Shown piece by piece: positions 47,001 through 56,469 of a stretch of DNA of 64,000 bases. Origin of the DNA: Symbiodinium natans (lineage: Eukaryota; Sar; Dinophyceae; Suessiales; Symbiodiniaceae); the NCBI GenBank assembly GCA_905221605.1, contig CAJNDS010000114.1, positions 665,855-729,854 of the forward strand, in the 5' to 3' direction. The stretch's first letter is position 1; every line of letters starts with the position of its first letter. The position numbers were made by a program, and so were the translations under genes. Under the pieces are notes generated by a model, which did no database searches, was not told the DNA's origin, and was given only the letters and a program-made list of their open reading frames with translations.

Positions 47001-50000
47001 TGGTACTTGTTAACCAACTATAACTGTACTTATCACTGAACTTGTAGCCATGTTAGGGCCCTTAAGGGGCCCATAAGTGTTTATATTTTAAGGGGCTGCG
47101 CCCATGGGCGGGCAGCGCCCGGGGCGAGCAGTTTCTAAGCATGTTGAGGCCCCTCCCTTAAAATCTCTAAGCGTTAAGTTTCTAAGCATTTTCAGGCCCC
47201 TAAACTCCCTTCAAATCTCTAAGCGTTTGAGGCTCCTAGACTCCCTTAACGTTTCTAAGCACTTTATAAGGCCCCTAAACTCCCTTTTTCCTAGCCCCGG
47301 GCTTAGACACGTCGCTTATGCCCGCCCTTTGGGGAGCATCATGCTCCTGATGCGCCCCCGGGGTCCCGCCCCGGGAGCCGCTGATACTCCTGATGCGCGC
47401 CTGGGGGTCCCGGGCTGGACCCGCTGATGCTCATGATGCGCGCCCTCTGGGAGCCTCCGTGGCGACGCAAAAAACCACGAAAAAAAAACCGTTCACCGGC
47501 GGCACGCGGGGGTCGGCGGCACTGGCGTCCGGCCTAATTCTGCTTCGCAGAAGGCCAGAGGCCAGCAAGGCTATTCCCGGCACAACCCGCATTAAAAGGT
47601 CCGCATTTGGTCGGTCCTTTGGGGACCTCGCGCTGCCCGATTTTAAGGGGCTGCGCCCATGGGCGGGCAGCGCACGCAGAAGCCCGGGGGCGAGCAGTTT
47701 CTAAGCATGTTGAGGCCCCTAAACTCCCTTAAAATCTCTAAGCGTTAAGTTTCTAAGCATTTTCAGGCCCCTAAACTCCCTTCAAATCTCTAAGCGTGTG
47801 AGGCTCCTAGACTCCCTTAACGTTTCTAAGCACTTTATAAGGCCCCTAAACTCCCTTTTTCCTAGCCCCGCGCTTAGACACGTCGCTTATGCCCGCCCTT
47901 TGGGGGGCGTCATGCTCCTGATGCGCCCCCGGGGTCCCGCCCCCGGAGCCGCTGATGCTCCTGATGCGCGCCTGGGGGTCCCGGGCTGGACCCGCTGATG
48001 CTCATGATGCGCGCCCTCTGGGGGCCCCCGTGGCGACGCAAAAAACCACGAAAAAAAAACCGTTCACCGGCGGCACGCGGGGGTCGGCGGCACTGGCGTC
48101 CGGCCTAATTCTGCTTCGCAGAAGGCCAGAGGCCAGCAAGGCTATTCCCGGGACGACCCGGGCTAAAAGGTCCGCATTTGCTCGGTCCTTTGGGGACCTC
48201 GCGCTGCCCGATTTAAAGGCTGACGCCGCTGCCGCCGACCCCCGGCGCTGCGGATGGGGTCGGGGGAAACGACCTCCAAAACAACAAATTCGGTTGTTTT
48301 TTGGTCCTTCTCCTGTGTGGGGGTTGGGGGGGGGGGGGGGGGGGGGGGGGTGTGGGGGTTGGGGGGGGGGGGGGGGGGGGGGGGGGGTGGGGGGGGGGGT
48401 TGGGAAGGGTGGTGCTTTTGGCCGTCCAAACAACATTCGGTTTTTTGGGTAGGGTGGGGGGGAAGGGGCGCGGGGGGGGGGGGGGGGGGGGGGGGGAGGG
48501 GGTTGAGGGGGTAGGGGGGGGGTGGGGGCAGGCGTAGCGCGGGGGGGGAACACAAAACGTGTGGTTCCATCTGCCTGGCCGCCTTCCAAAACAACAAATT
48601 CGGTTGTTTTGGGTAGGGCGGGGGGGGGAAGGGGCCGCGAAGAGATGGCATCCACTACTTGGAGGTTCAGGGTACTTTATCGTCAATGAGAACTGTACTT
48701 ATCCGCCGACCCCCTTTGTCGGCGTCAAGAAGCTGGACTCGTACCTTTCCCGCTGGACCCGCTAGTGCCCTTCCCCATGGACCCGCGCGGCTTGCTTCCT
48801 ACCTGGATGGAACCACGCGTATTGTAACCCACCTCCATACTCCAACGTTTTGTGACCCATTCCCTACCCCCCCCGCCCTGGCTCATGGTACTTGCTAACC
48901 AATGAAAACTGTACTTGTAACCAACGTATAAGCCCCTTAAGCGCCCTAATATGGTTGTAAGTACAGTTATAAGTAGAGTTACCCTAAACCCTAAACCTTA
49001 TAAGTGCAGTCATAATTGGTTAGTAAGTACCATGAACCTCCAAGCACGAGGTGAATCGTCAGTTCACCGTCGGGGACATCATTGAGACCAACAAAATCAC
49101 AGGCGCCCTGGGGTTCAGGGTCTAGGGTTTAGGGTTTAGGGTGTTTAGGGTGTATAGGGTTTAGAGTTTCTCAGTAAACATCACAAAAAGCGGTGAGGTT
49201 GACTCAATCAGCCTTTTCGTGCAATTAAACGTTTATGGAGTGAGGCCGGGCTTCTCATGCCCAAACCTTTAGAAACCCTGGAAACCCTGGAGATTTTGGA
49301 AACTCTGGACATCTTGGAAACCCTAAAACCCTGGAAACCCCAAAAACCCTCAACCTTCTAACGGCACCTAAGAGTTTAGGGTCCCACCACCCCCAAAACA
49401 CCTTGCATTAAGGGGCAAACCCTTAATCCCTATAAAGACCCTATAAGCCTATAAAACCCCAAAAACCCTATATTAACCCTAAACAGACCCTATGAAAGCC
49501 ACTCGCAGGCAAGGTGAAGTCCATGGGCTGGACCTTCATCCCTAAAAACACCAAAAACCCAAAACCCCTAAAACCTCTAAACCCTAAAACCCCTAAAACA
49601 CCCGACAAAGCCCCTAACCACCCTATATCAGCCCAAAAAACCCTATAGAAACCCTATATAAACCCTATAAAGACCCTATAGCAGCCCTAACAGAGGCAAG
49701 GTGAAGTCCATGGGCTGGACCTTCATCCCTAAAAACCCCTAAAACCCATAAACCCCAAGAACCCCCACAAAACCCGACAAAGTCCTAACAGAGGCAAGGT
49801 GAAGTCAATGGGCTGGACCTTCATCCCCCAGAAAAACCCTCTAAAAACCCTATAGCCACCCTACAAAAGCCCTACAAAGACCCTCTAAAAGCCCCTAAAA
49901 TCCCTAACAAACCTAAAATATCCCTAACAGAGGCAAGGTGAAGTCCATGGGCTGGACCTTCATCGAGCTCCAGCGAGGAGATGATCTCGTCATGCTGCCG

Positions 50001-50242
50001 AACTCCAAGGCCGCACGAGCTCGCAGACAAGTCTTTGAAGGGGGTCCCCCCGCATAGAGCCCTAAACCCTAAACCCAAACCCTAAACCCAAAACCCTAAA
50101 CCCCAAACCCCAAACCCTAAACCCTAAACCCCCCTGAACCCCCCTAAGCCCTGAACCCGCAACCCTAAACCCTCAACCCTGAACCCTGAACTCCCCCCCC
50201 CCCCCCCCCCCCACCCAGAACGCGACCATCCTCATTACGGGA
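44041..50242 (+). CDS. MscS-type mechanosensitive channel
   Basis: A small-conductance mechanosensitive channel homologue. Exons: 44041-~44135, 44245-~44280, 44686-~44743 or 44758, 45210-45272, 46123-46204, 49045-49102, 49933-50009, 50219-~50242. Core: LSTISGILRTMGLSPK joins in phase (GC donor) to SILALGGVSGLAFGLASQNL then VGNFMSG. This is the pore helix TM3, with the Gly-rich Ala/Gly pattern and Asn-Leu-Val-Gly-Asn. Next comes HEVNRQFTVGDIIETNKITG and, again in phase, KVKSMGWTFIELQRGDDLVM then LPNSK, the beta domain ending in the Leu-Pro-Asn-Ser hallmark. The product should release osmolytes or ions on membrane tension. EF-hand exons on both sides may be part of the same protein, which would make a Ca2+-regulated MscS-like channel. 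The gene's 5' end is unknown. Confidence 0.85.
44145..44238 (-). repeat. Perfect CCCTAAA array, about 12 units
   Basis: Intronic array between two MscS-gene exons. Confidence 0.95.
44686..44758 (+). CDS. MscS-gene exon with telomeric-repeat donor
   Basis: Reads SVDRKLVKAVVLSVLLPWPQ then SIVR, a cytosolic basic stretch leading to a membrane helix. The bases right after CGA at 44756-44758 are GTTTAGGGTTTAGGG, so the telomeric array itself offers the GT donor. A GA donor at 44744 would instead fit the phase of the next exon (HAVILLSTISG). Confidence 0.6.
45210..45272 (+). CDS. MscS exon: helix before the pore
   Basis: Reads HAVILLSTISGILRTMGLSP plus two bases of a Lys codon before a GC donor. 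The first base of the exon at 46123 completes the Lys codon. Confidence 0.8.
45291..45614 (+). repeat. Octamer TTTTAGGG array
   Basis: After a few heptamers the block switches to TTTTAGGG for about 25 units, with TTTTCGGG and TTTTTAGGG variants. TTTTAGGG is known as the telomere unit of Chlamydomonas. Here it is an interstitial variant next to the normal heptamer. A CCCTAAAA counterpart is at 58736-58860. Confidence 0.9.
46123..46204 (+). CDS. MscS exon: pore helix TM3
   Basis: Reads SILALGGVSGLAFGLASQNL then VGNFMSG, the diagnostic MscS pore sequence with small residues at helix-packing positions and Gln-Asn-Leu-Val-Gly-Asn at its end. CTGCTAG acceptor, GC donor. Confidence 0.92.
46883..46984. 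mobile_element. MITE, TTGGGATG family with perfect 8-bp target duplication
   Basis: Ends TTGGGATGTTCCCCCC and GGGGGAACATCCCAA, 102 bp. GTCTTTAG at 46875-46882 is repeated exactly at 46985-46992. This is the clearest sign that the family transposes and duplicates 8 bp of target. It lies in the long MscS intron. Confidence 0.9.
47088..48235 (+). repeat. Tandem duplication, ~570-bp GC-rich unit
   Basis: Two ~95% identical copies (47088-~47640 and ~47641-48235). Each holds three ~55-bp subrepeats (TTTCTAAGCATTTTCAGGCC and CTAAACTCCCTTCAAATCTC), then GATGCTCCTGATGCGC motifs and the phrase TTCTGCTTCGCAGAAGGCC, a small hairpin. Frames 47393-47704 and 47955-48452 are open in both copies but have no recognisable domain. 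It lies within the MscS intron. Confidence 0.8.
48270..48625. repeat. Poly-G runs with ACAACAAATTCGGTTGTT hairpins
   Basis: Several G runs of 9-32 bases alternate with three copies of a short palindrome around AACAAATTCGGTTGTT (48283, about 48428 in part, 48588). Pro-rich and Gly-rich open frames across this stretch are homopolymer artefacts. Confidence 0.85.
48656..49044 (+). mobile_element. TIR element supplying the acceptor of an MscS exon
   Basis: Ends CTTGGAGGTTCA and TGAACCTCCAAG enclose 389 bp with two inner copies of CTGTACTT-type text. The MscS coding frame (HEVNRQFTVGD) begins directly after the terminal AAG at 49044, so the element end serves as 3' splice site. Confidence 0.7.
49045..49102 (+). 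CDS. MscS exon: FTVGDIIETNKITG
   Basis: Reads HEVNRQFTVGDIIETNKIT plus one base, ending at a GC donor. The Phe-Thr-Val-Gly-Asp motif opens the MscS beta domain. The single base G is completed by GC of the exon at 49933. Confidence 0.9.
49260..49932 (+). repeat. Variant telomeric tract with three partial exon copies
   Basis: CCCTAAAAA, CCCTATAAA and CCCTAGAAA variants fill the intron. Three extra copies of the first 32 bases of the next exon (GCAAGGTGAAGTCCATGGGC then TGGACCTTCATC) stand at 49509-49540, 49696-49727 and 49794-49825, each with an AG in front. The third has one silent change. Confidence 0.9.
49933..50009 (+). CDS. MscS exon: GKVKSMGWTFI...LPNSK
   Basis: Only this fourth copy continues into ELQRGDDLVMLPNSK, the expected end of the MscS beta domain. 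It is followed by a GC donor. Confidence 0.9.
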
Positions 50243-50500
50243 GCCCCCAACATGGGGACCCCTGTGCACTCACTCGAGACGACCTCATAGGTGTTAAACC
50301 CAGACTGCCCAAATCAGACCCGGTTTGGGGTTTAGGGTTTAGGGTTTAGGGTTTAGGGCTAGAGTTTCGGCATCCCGTGTGAGGTGGTGGGCACGACGGT
50401 GGTTCAAATCGGACACTTCGCGGAGAAAGGAGGAGATCTAGCCTCGCACGGTGTGAAAGCCAGACAAGTCCTCCTTGCCGTAGTGCTGCCAAACTGGCCG
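50219..50500 (+). CDS. Likely following MscS exons
   Basis: 50219-~50242 reads NATILITGAPN after CCCAG. 50365-50440 has two competing open frames (FGIPCEVVGTTVVQIGHFAE or ASRVRWWARRWFKSDTSRRK), the second more like the basic region after the beta domain. Confidence 0.45.
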
Positions 50501-51370
50501 ACCCTAAACCCTAAACCCTAAACCCTAAACCCACTTCTTTGTCTTGGTGTTGCCTTCTTTCTTGGCTGTTTGTTGAGATGTGTGTTTTGTTGTGTACGCC
50601 TTGCTTTTAGTTATCTCGGCTGCTAGCGAGTTTTTGGAGTTTGCTCTTGGCATGTGTTTGTGTATATATTAATTTAATTAACAAATTAATGAATTAATGA
50701 GTTACTTAATTAATGAGTTAACTAATGAATTTCTTAGTTAATTAGTTAATGAATTACTTAATGAATTACTTAACTAATTAATTAATTAATTACGTGTGTT
50801 CTGTTTGCATGGTCGCTGGGATTTGATGGCTTGCGACGTCTCTCTTGTTGCTGTGTCCAAAAGCAACTCCCAAACCTCATTTTGGGTATGCTGAATCATA
50901 TATAGTGTATCGCCGGCAACTGGGGGGGGGGTAGATTCCTCGGTTATTCAGCTACCATAAACCTTAAACCCTAATCCTAAACCCCCCCCCCCCCCCCCCC
51001 CCCCCCCGCAAACACAAGGTCCGAAAAGTATTCGTGGTGGAGGGGGTATTGAATTGGCTTGTCCACCTGGACCCATTATGTACCCCTTGTAATCCCCATA
51101 TATACCCTGGAAACCCAAGGGCCCATACTTCAGAACCCTTTAAAGAAGGTAATGGACCATATTGAGACCCCAAACCCTAAATCCCTAAACCCCAAACCCT
51201 AAGACCCAAAGTCTATAAAATGTGGTCCCTTTGGGGTCCTTTATAAGGCGGCCCCTCTTGTTTAAGGTTCCCCCAAAAGGGATCCTAGTTTTGAGAACTC
51301 ACCACGTAACCCTAACCCTAAACCCTAAACCCTAAACCCTAAACCCTAAACCCTAAACCCTAAACAACTG
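50500..51370. other. Spacer with AATTAATTA simple sequence
   Basis: Holds telomeric blocks, a TTAATTAATGAG-type tract (50665-50790), poly-C at 50982-51007 and a degenerate GGGTCC foldback. No exon recognised. Confidence 0.6.
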
Positions 51371-51373
51371 CCC

Positions 51374-54300
51374 TTAGGGCCCATGTGTGGGTCCGAAGCA
51401 AGTTGCAGGAGCTGCCGAGTCGGACTGAGGCAAAGCTTGTCAGAGCCGTATCGCCACCCGTAACCAGTAATATAGGGGGCCTGAAGAATTGTTTTTAATT
51501 TTTTTTTTTGGGGGGGGGGGGGTGTCCCTAAACCCTAAGCCCTAAACCCTAAACCCTAAGCCCTAAACCCTAAACCCTAAGCCCTAAACCCTAAACCCTA
51601 AGCCCTAAGCCCTACCCTAAACCCAAACCCTACCATAGTATAACAGTATAGGGACCTCAAGAGAATACTGTTAGTAACTATCCCGCCCCTATACTGCCGT
51701 GTGGCCGAGACGATGGCTGTTTGAAAGCTATGGCGCCATGTGCCGTTTGAAAAGTTGGCTTCCTGACAGTATTGATTTTGATATCCGTTTCTCTACGTTA
51801 TAGACCTCAAGCTCTGGGCAAAAAAAGCTGCAAGCCATGTGCCGGTTCACTCCTTGCAAATATGGGGGGGGGGGGGGGTCCGAAATTAGGGGAACCTTTT
51901 TGGGTCCTTATGATACGGGGATCCTACTGTTACTATTTGGGGGGTCTATTTTAGGGGTCCCCTATGTTCGCAAACTCCCATATGCTTTGCTGAAGAACCC
52001 GGCATGCCTGGTGACTCCTTGGCTTGCAATGACTGCGCCGCCAGCATGTTGGGCTTTGTTGCGTTGTTGTTAACGTGCGTCTAGTGTGCCTTAGGGCATG
52101 ACGTGAGATTGCAGCCTTGAAGCAGCATCTGTCTATTGCAACTAGGGCATGGCAGACAGTTCCTGTGTGTGCATTCAGAGATTTCGCTGGGTTTCGCCCC
52201 TTGCAAACGCAATGGCACCCAAGGCAGTCTTGCCATACAGTTGCTCACATGTTGGCTGCACTGGTCTAGCCTCCTAAGTAGAGTTCTTGTGACTACTGTC
52301 GCCATAGGTTCAACAAAGTCCTGCCTTTGTGCGCTCAGCAGGAGAAGAAGAAGAAGCGGACAAACAAGCCAAGCCCACAGGAACGCATGCAAGAAGCGCC
52401 AGTGGCCCCAGCTGCCATAGTTGAACCCATACCATGAGCGTGCTTTTGGGATTTTGGTCCATTGTTGGGCCTGTCCCTCTGTTGGGCTGTAGGAGTGCAG
52501 GGGCACTGGGCTCACCGAGGTACTTGTAGCAAGTGATCGCCGGAGCCCTTAACATTCCTGAGCCTGAGCCGTCTTTGGTTCTTCAGGTTTGCGCTGATGA
52601 ACCTGGATGAGGACACCAACATCTCTCGGGAGGAGTTCCTCAAGGATAGGGCCAGGGCCGATGATGATCCGATTCTGCGCAGAGTGTGCCGGTTTAGGGT
52701 TTAAACCCTAAACCTTATAGGCCCGAAAACCCCAAAAACCTCTAAGCAAGGATGAGTCGAAGAAGGCAATGTCCTTGCCCACCCCCCCCCCCCCTTGCTT
52801 CCTGGCTTCACGCTGACGACTTTTGCCATTTCAGTTGCGATGTTCGCCCTTATACTAACAGTCCTGAATAGGGATTCTAGTACACCCTGTTATAATCCCT
52901 ATCAAGGATTGTTAGTATAAAGCTAAGCATCAGAATAAGCATTCATAGCAATCTATGCTGTTCCAGCGTCATGTGTCGCGTGGCGTATGCTTTTACAGTG
53001 TCCATTTATGTGCCCGTGCTGGCAGGCAATGGAATCTGTGGGTATCGTGGGACCGCAAGCAGAAAGCCTTTTCAAGAGGCCATGCTCTCGCAGATAAAAA
53101 AGCCAGTTTGGGAAAGTGAGCGCAGTTGTTGTGGATTGATGTGGATTGGCGGTCCTGTGATAGCCTGATGCGCACTCCCAGACAAACAAGACACCTGGTC
53201 ACCAGAGAAAATGCAGCAGCCTGGCAGGTTCGATCCAGATGGCAGTGGGCTGCTGGACAAGCAGGAGCTGCTAGGAGTTTCGGGTGTGATAACCTGCCCT
53301 AAACCCTAAACCCTAAACCCTAAACCCTAAACCCTAAACCCTAAACCCTAAACCCTAAACCCTAAACCCTAAACCCTAAACCCTAAACCTGTCTTCTGTC
53401 CACCGAAGCTGTCGCTCTTGTGACACTGCAAATGGGGGTACCTGCACTTTTGAGGAGTTCTTTGCCTATGCAGCGAAAGGGACGGCAGATGCCAAGCCCT
53501 GAGAAGTTGCGTTCTGAAGATCCTTCGCTGCTTTCTGTTAAGTAGGTTTCGGGTTTAGGGTTTAGGGTTTAGGGTTTAGGGTTTAGGGTTTAGGGTTTAG
53601 GGTTTAGGGTCCATGTACCTATATACTTGTAGTATGTACTTGGGCCTTAAAAGGGGGGAACCCATGTAGTAGCTTCAGGGCCCCAAGTTTATGCTGCGCA
53701 GGTACATGGGCCCTTAGGGGTTCTCGCACCCCTTAGAGTCTGCAAGAGCCTCTTCCGCCTGGTTCTGAGTAGGGAATGAGGGAATTAGGACCCTATCTGT
53801 ACCCTTTAAGGGATTACATAAGGGGTCCCTAGAGTCTTATTCCCCTATAGAACCCCTATAGATACCTTATATAGCCCCTATATACCTAAGTAGCCCGCGA
53901 ATAACCCCCAAAGAGCCCCTGAGGTCCCTTATCTAGACCCTAGTCCCTTGAACCCTATAAACCCTAGCCCTAAACCCTAACCCCTAAACCCTAAACCCTA
54001 AACCCTAAACCCTAAACCCCGTGACTCTTGCGTCTTGCGCTGCAGCTCCGCGCGCTGCTTCGACGCAGCACGGCCACCGATGGGGAAGACCCCGCAGAGG
54101 CTATTCTTCAGGCCGCTGGGCCGCTCTACCATCCTCAACCCTAGGCCCTTTAGGGTTTAGGGTTTAGGGTTTAGGGTTTAGGGTTTAGGGACCCTCGTCA
54201 ACCCTAAGCCCTAAACTTGGGGAAGCACCGCTTAAGCGAGATTATTATTGGGGGGGTACTAGAATCCCTCTTAAGGCCTGTTAGTATAAGGGGGGACATC

Positions 54301-55247
54301 CCAACTGGCTGCAGTCGGCAGGCGTTCCAGGCATGGGACACCGACCAGGCGAGGCTTGATGCTGCCTTCTCCGGCACACTACAAAACTGCCGTCATGTAG
54401 AGGGGTGGTTGTCAAAATTAGGATCCCTTTTGGGGTACCCTAAATATTAGGTGCCGTATTATAATAAGGATCCAAAAAGGACCATCATTTTGACAACCAC
54501 CCATATGTACATGCATGTATGCATACATACAAATGTACAAACATGCGTATGTATATACATCTTCACATATGCATAAATCCATAGATACTTTACATCCATA
54601 CATGTCTACACGCATACATATGGCTGCGTAGATAACCTTTAACCTTCTGGGGGTATATACAGTCGTACCATAATTGAACGGCTAATCTTTTTCGGGCCAG
54701 CGTACTCAGCAACTAGGCATGCACATATATATATATATATATATACTTATTTATTTATTTATCTATCTATCTACGTATACATTGTTCCGTGTCGCGTGTC
54801 AGTACTCCCCCCCCCCCCCCCCCCCCCCCCCCCAGCCATGGTACCCACCCGCCACCCCCACATCCCCAACCCCCCCAAAGAACACAAGACCCGGAGAACC
54901 CTGCATGGACCCCAAACCCTCAAACCCGAAATCTGCCTATATTCATGTGCAAAAATGAATAGTTACATGTACATGCGTATGCATTGCCAAGGCAACTTTT
55001 ATACGACATGTTTGTACATATACATACATTCACGTATACATAAAGTACACACACACACATGTATACACACATATATCCATACTGACATGTGTGTACATTC
55101 ACATCTTTGTACACATCTACACAAATATACGTATACACGTATATACACGTGGGGCCTTCTCTTCTGTATACAGCATATGTATATATATATATATACATAC
55201 GCACACACGCACATAGATACACACACACATATATATATATACATTGT

Positions 55248-55278
<31 letters not shown>

Positions 55279-56467
55279 TGCACACATGTTTACATACCTG
55301 CATGTCTACAACGATACGTACATATATATATATATATGATAGCTACTATGAAATTTAGGACCACCCGGCCACAGAGCCCACGTCTGTATGGGTTGGTTCA
55401 ACGGCCTGCTGGCACAGTCGTGCCAAGCAGGCCAGTACACCCCCCCCCCCCCCTCGTTCCGCGACACCAAACGGCTGGTTGAGCTTTCATGTTCAGTAGC
55501 AGTTGCGCATGACGAACTGGCCACAGGCCGCCTCGTCTGGTGAGGTGATAAGACAATCAGGTTGCACCTCTTTCCTGGTTTGAAGAGAATCTTGCTGGAC
55601 ATGTTCGTTTCCGCATAGCTAGGACATTGCGCACAGGATGGCACCATCTCCAAAGCAGAGCTGGAGCGAGTTCTCGTGCCTCGGCAGCCAGATGCAATTG
55701 CTTCCAAATGCGGTAGCCACGGTGCTAGGAGGATTGGCTCCTGCTTATGATGAACTAGCTAGGCCCTTGGGACATGTTACGTTATCCCTTATTGGGTTCA
55801 AGAGGGTCATTGAATTCTTTCTAAGCCCTAAACCCTAAACCCCTAAACCCCTAAACCCTAAACCCCAAACCCTAAACCCTTTTCAGGGCCATCCTGGTGA
55901 AGCTAAGTGGCATTCGACATGCCAGCTCAAGAGTGGCCCTTGAGTTTAGGGTTTAGGGTTTAGGGTTTAGGGTTTAGGGTTTAGGGTTTAGGGTTTAGGG
56001 TTTAGGGTTTAGGGTTTGGGGCTAGGGTTTAGGGTTTAGGGTTTAGGGCTTGGCACTTCGTTTTGTCGAGAGGTCGTCCTGAACCCTTCCTTTACCAAGA
56101 AGGACATGAGCAAGCTGCTGAAGGTCCCTCCGGACCTTGCAGAGAGCCCTCGGATTCTGAGCTGAGTGCTTTGAGTGATATGCTATGCTACAGTATTTTT
56201 GAAAAATCTGGTTTATATATAAATATCTTCATATATATATAGTATGATATAATATATTATATTACACTATATTCTGTTATATTATATTCTCAAGACATGA
56301 ACATTTATTACGTATGCATGGCTTCTAGGAGGCTCCCAAAGTCTCCCCTAAGTTCCAAGACAGCAAAGGTAGGCTTTTCATGCTGAGCGCAAGCATGGCA
56401 GGGCATGGACCAAAACGGCGATGGAATCGTAGACTACGAGGACGTGCGCGTGTACTGCGGGTGCTAA
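51374..56467 (+). CDS. Multi-EF-hand calcium-binding protein
   Basis: A series of EF-hand exons on one strand: 51374-~51442 (AHVWVRSKLQELPSRTEAKL, no EF), 52587-52650 (LDEDTNISREEF), 53228-~53275 (FDPDGSGLLDKQELLG), ~53422-53485 (NGGTCTFEEFFAYAAKG), ~54047-54108 (LRALLRRSTATDGEDPAEAI), 54322-54348 with 55637-~55693 (DTDQ + DGTISKAELERVL), ~56075-56138 (FTKKDMSKLLKV) and 56402-56467 (DQNGDGIVDYEDVRV, then TAA at 56465-56467). At least five calcium-binding loops are present, three of them canonical. An in-frame TGA at 53500-53502 would end the protein early, but a GC donor at 53486 avoids it. The protein may be free-standing or the C-terminal half of the MscS-type channel gene upstream. Confidence 0.7.
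52587..52650 (+). CDS. EF-hand exon NLDEDTNISREEF
   Basis: Reads FALMNLDEDTNISREEFLKD then R, between TTCAG and GC. The loop has Asp 1, Glu/Asp at 2-3, Asn 5, Glu 12. Confidence 0.8.
52842..52926. mobile_element. MITE, TTGGGATG family (3' end decayed)
   Basis: TTGCGATGTTCGCCCTTATA at the left. At the right TTGTTAGTATAA runs into unrelated sequence, so the outer ~12 bases are lost. Confidence 0.6.
53228..53502 (+). CDS. EF-hand exons FDPDGSGLLDKQE and GGTCTFEEFF
   Basis: 53228-~53275 has a canonical loop DPDGSGLLDKQE. The intron holds a 13-unit CCCTAAA array. ~53422-53485 has the degenerate loop DTANGGTCTFEE followed by FFAYAAKGT. TGA at 53500-53502 is either a stop or within the next intron. 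Confidence 0.7.
54236..54304. mobile_element. 5'-truncated MITE, TTGGGATG family
   Basis: Only the right two-thirds remain (GGGGGGGTACTAGAATCCCT to GGGGGGACATCCCAA). It ends 17 bases before an EF-hand exon. Confidence 0.6.
54322..54348 (+). CDS. 27-bp micro-exon: first part of a split EF-hand loop
   Basis: Reads AFQAWDTDQ between CAG and GC, phase 0. Joined to DGTISKAELERVL at 55637 it gives the perfect loop DTDQDGTISKAE. The intron between them is 1.29 kb. Confidence 0.8.
54349..55636 (+). other. Intron with microsatellites and a small hairpin element
   Basis: Holds an inverted repeat of about 100 bp (GTGGTTGTCAAAATTAGGAT to TTTTGACAACCACC, 54407-54502), AT and CA/CATA microsatellites (54720-55340), and poly-C runs at 54806-54833 and 55440-55453. 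No telomeric block. Open frames here are repeat-derived. Confidence 0.8.
55637..55693 (+). CDS. Second part of the split EF-hand
   Basis: Reads DGTISKAELERVLVPRQPD after GCACAG. It completes the loop started at 54322. Confidence 0.8.
56402..56467 (+). CDS. Terminal EF-hand exon and stop
   Basis: Reads GMDQNGDGIVDYEDVRVYCG then C and TAA at 56465-56467. The loop DQNGDGIVDYED is canonical. A CAG precedes it. Confidence 0.8.
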   Translation, partial: GMDQNGDGIVDYEDVRVYCGC

Positions 56468-56469
56468 AT

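Noticed and set aside
47393-48452. Two related open frames in the tandem duplication as a protein
   Set aside because: Low-complexity, GC-driven reading that ends in a poly-G tract; no domain. Kept only as a repeat.
48002-48686. Pro-rich minus-strand and Gly-rich plus-strand open frames
   Set aside because: Translations of poly-G/poly-C runs.
53500-53502. TGA as the end of the EF-hand gene
   Set aside because: Not decided: a GC donor 15 bases upstream and further EF-hand exons on the same strand to 56467 make a longer protein more likely.
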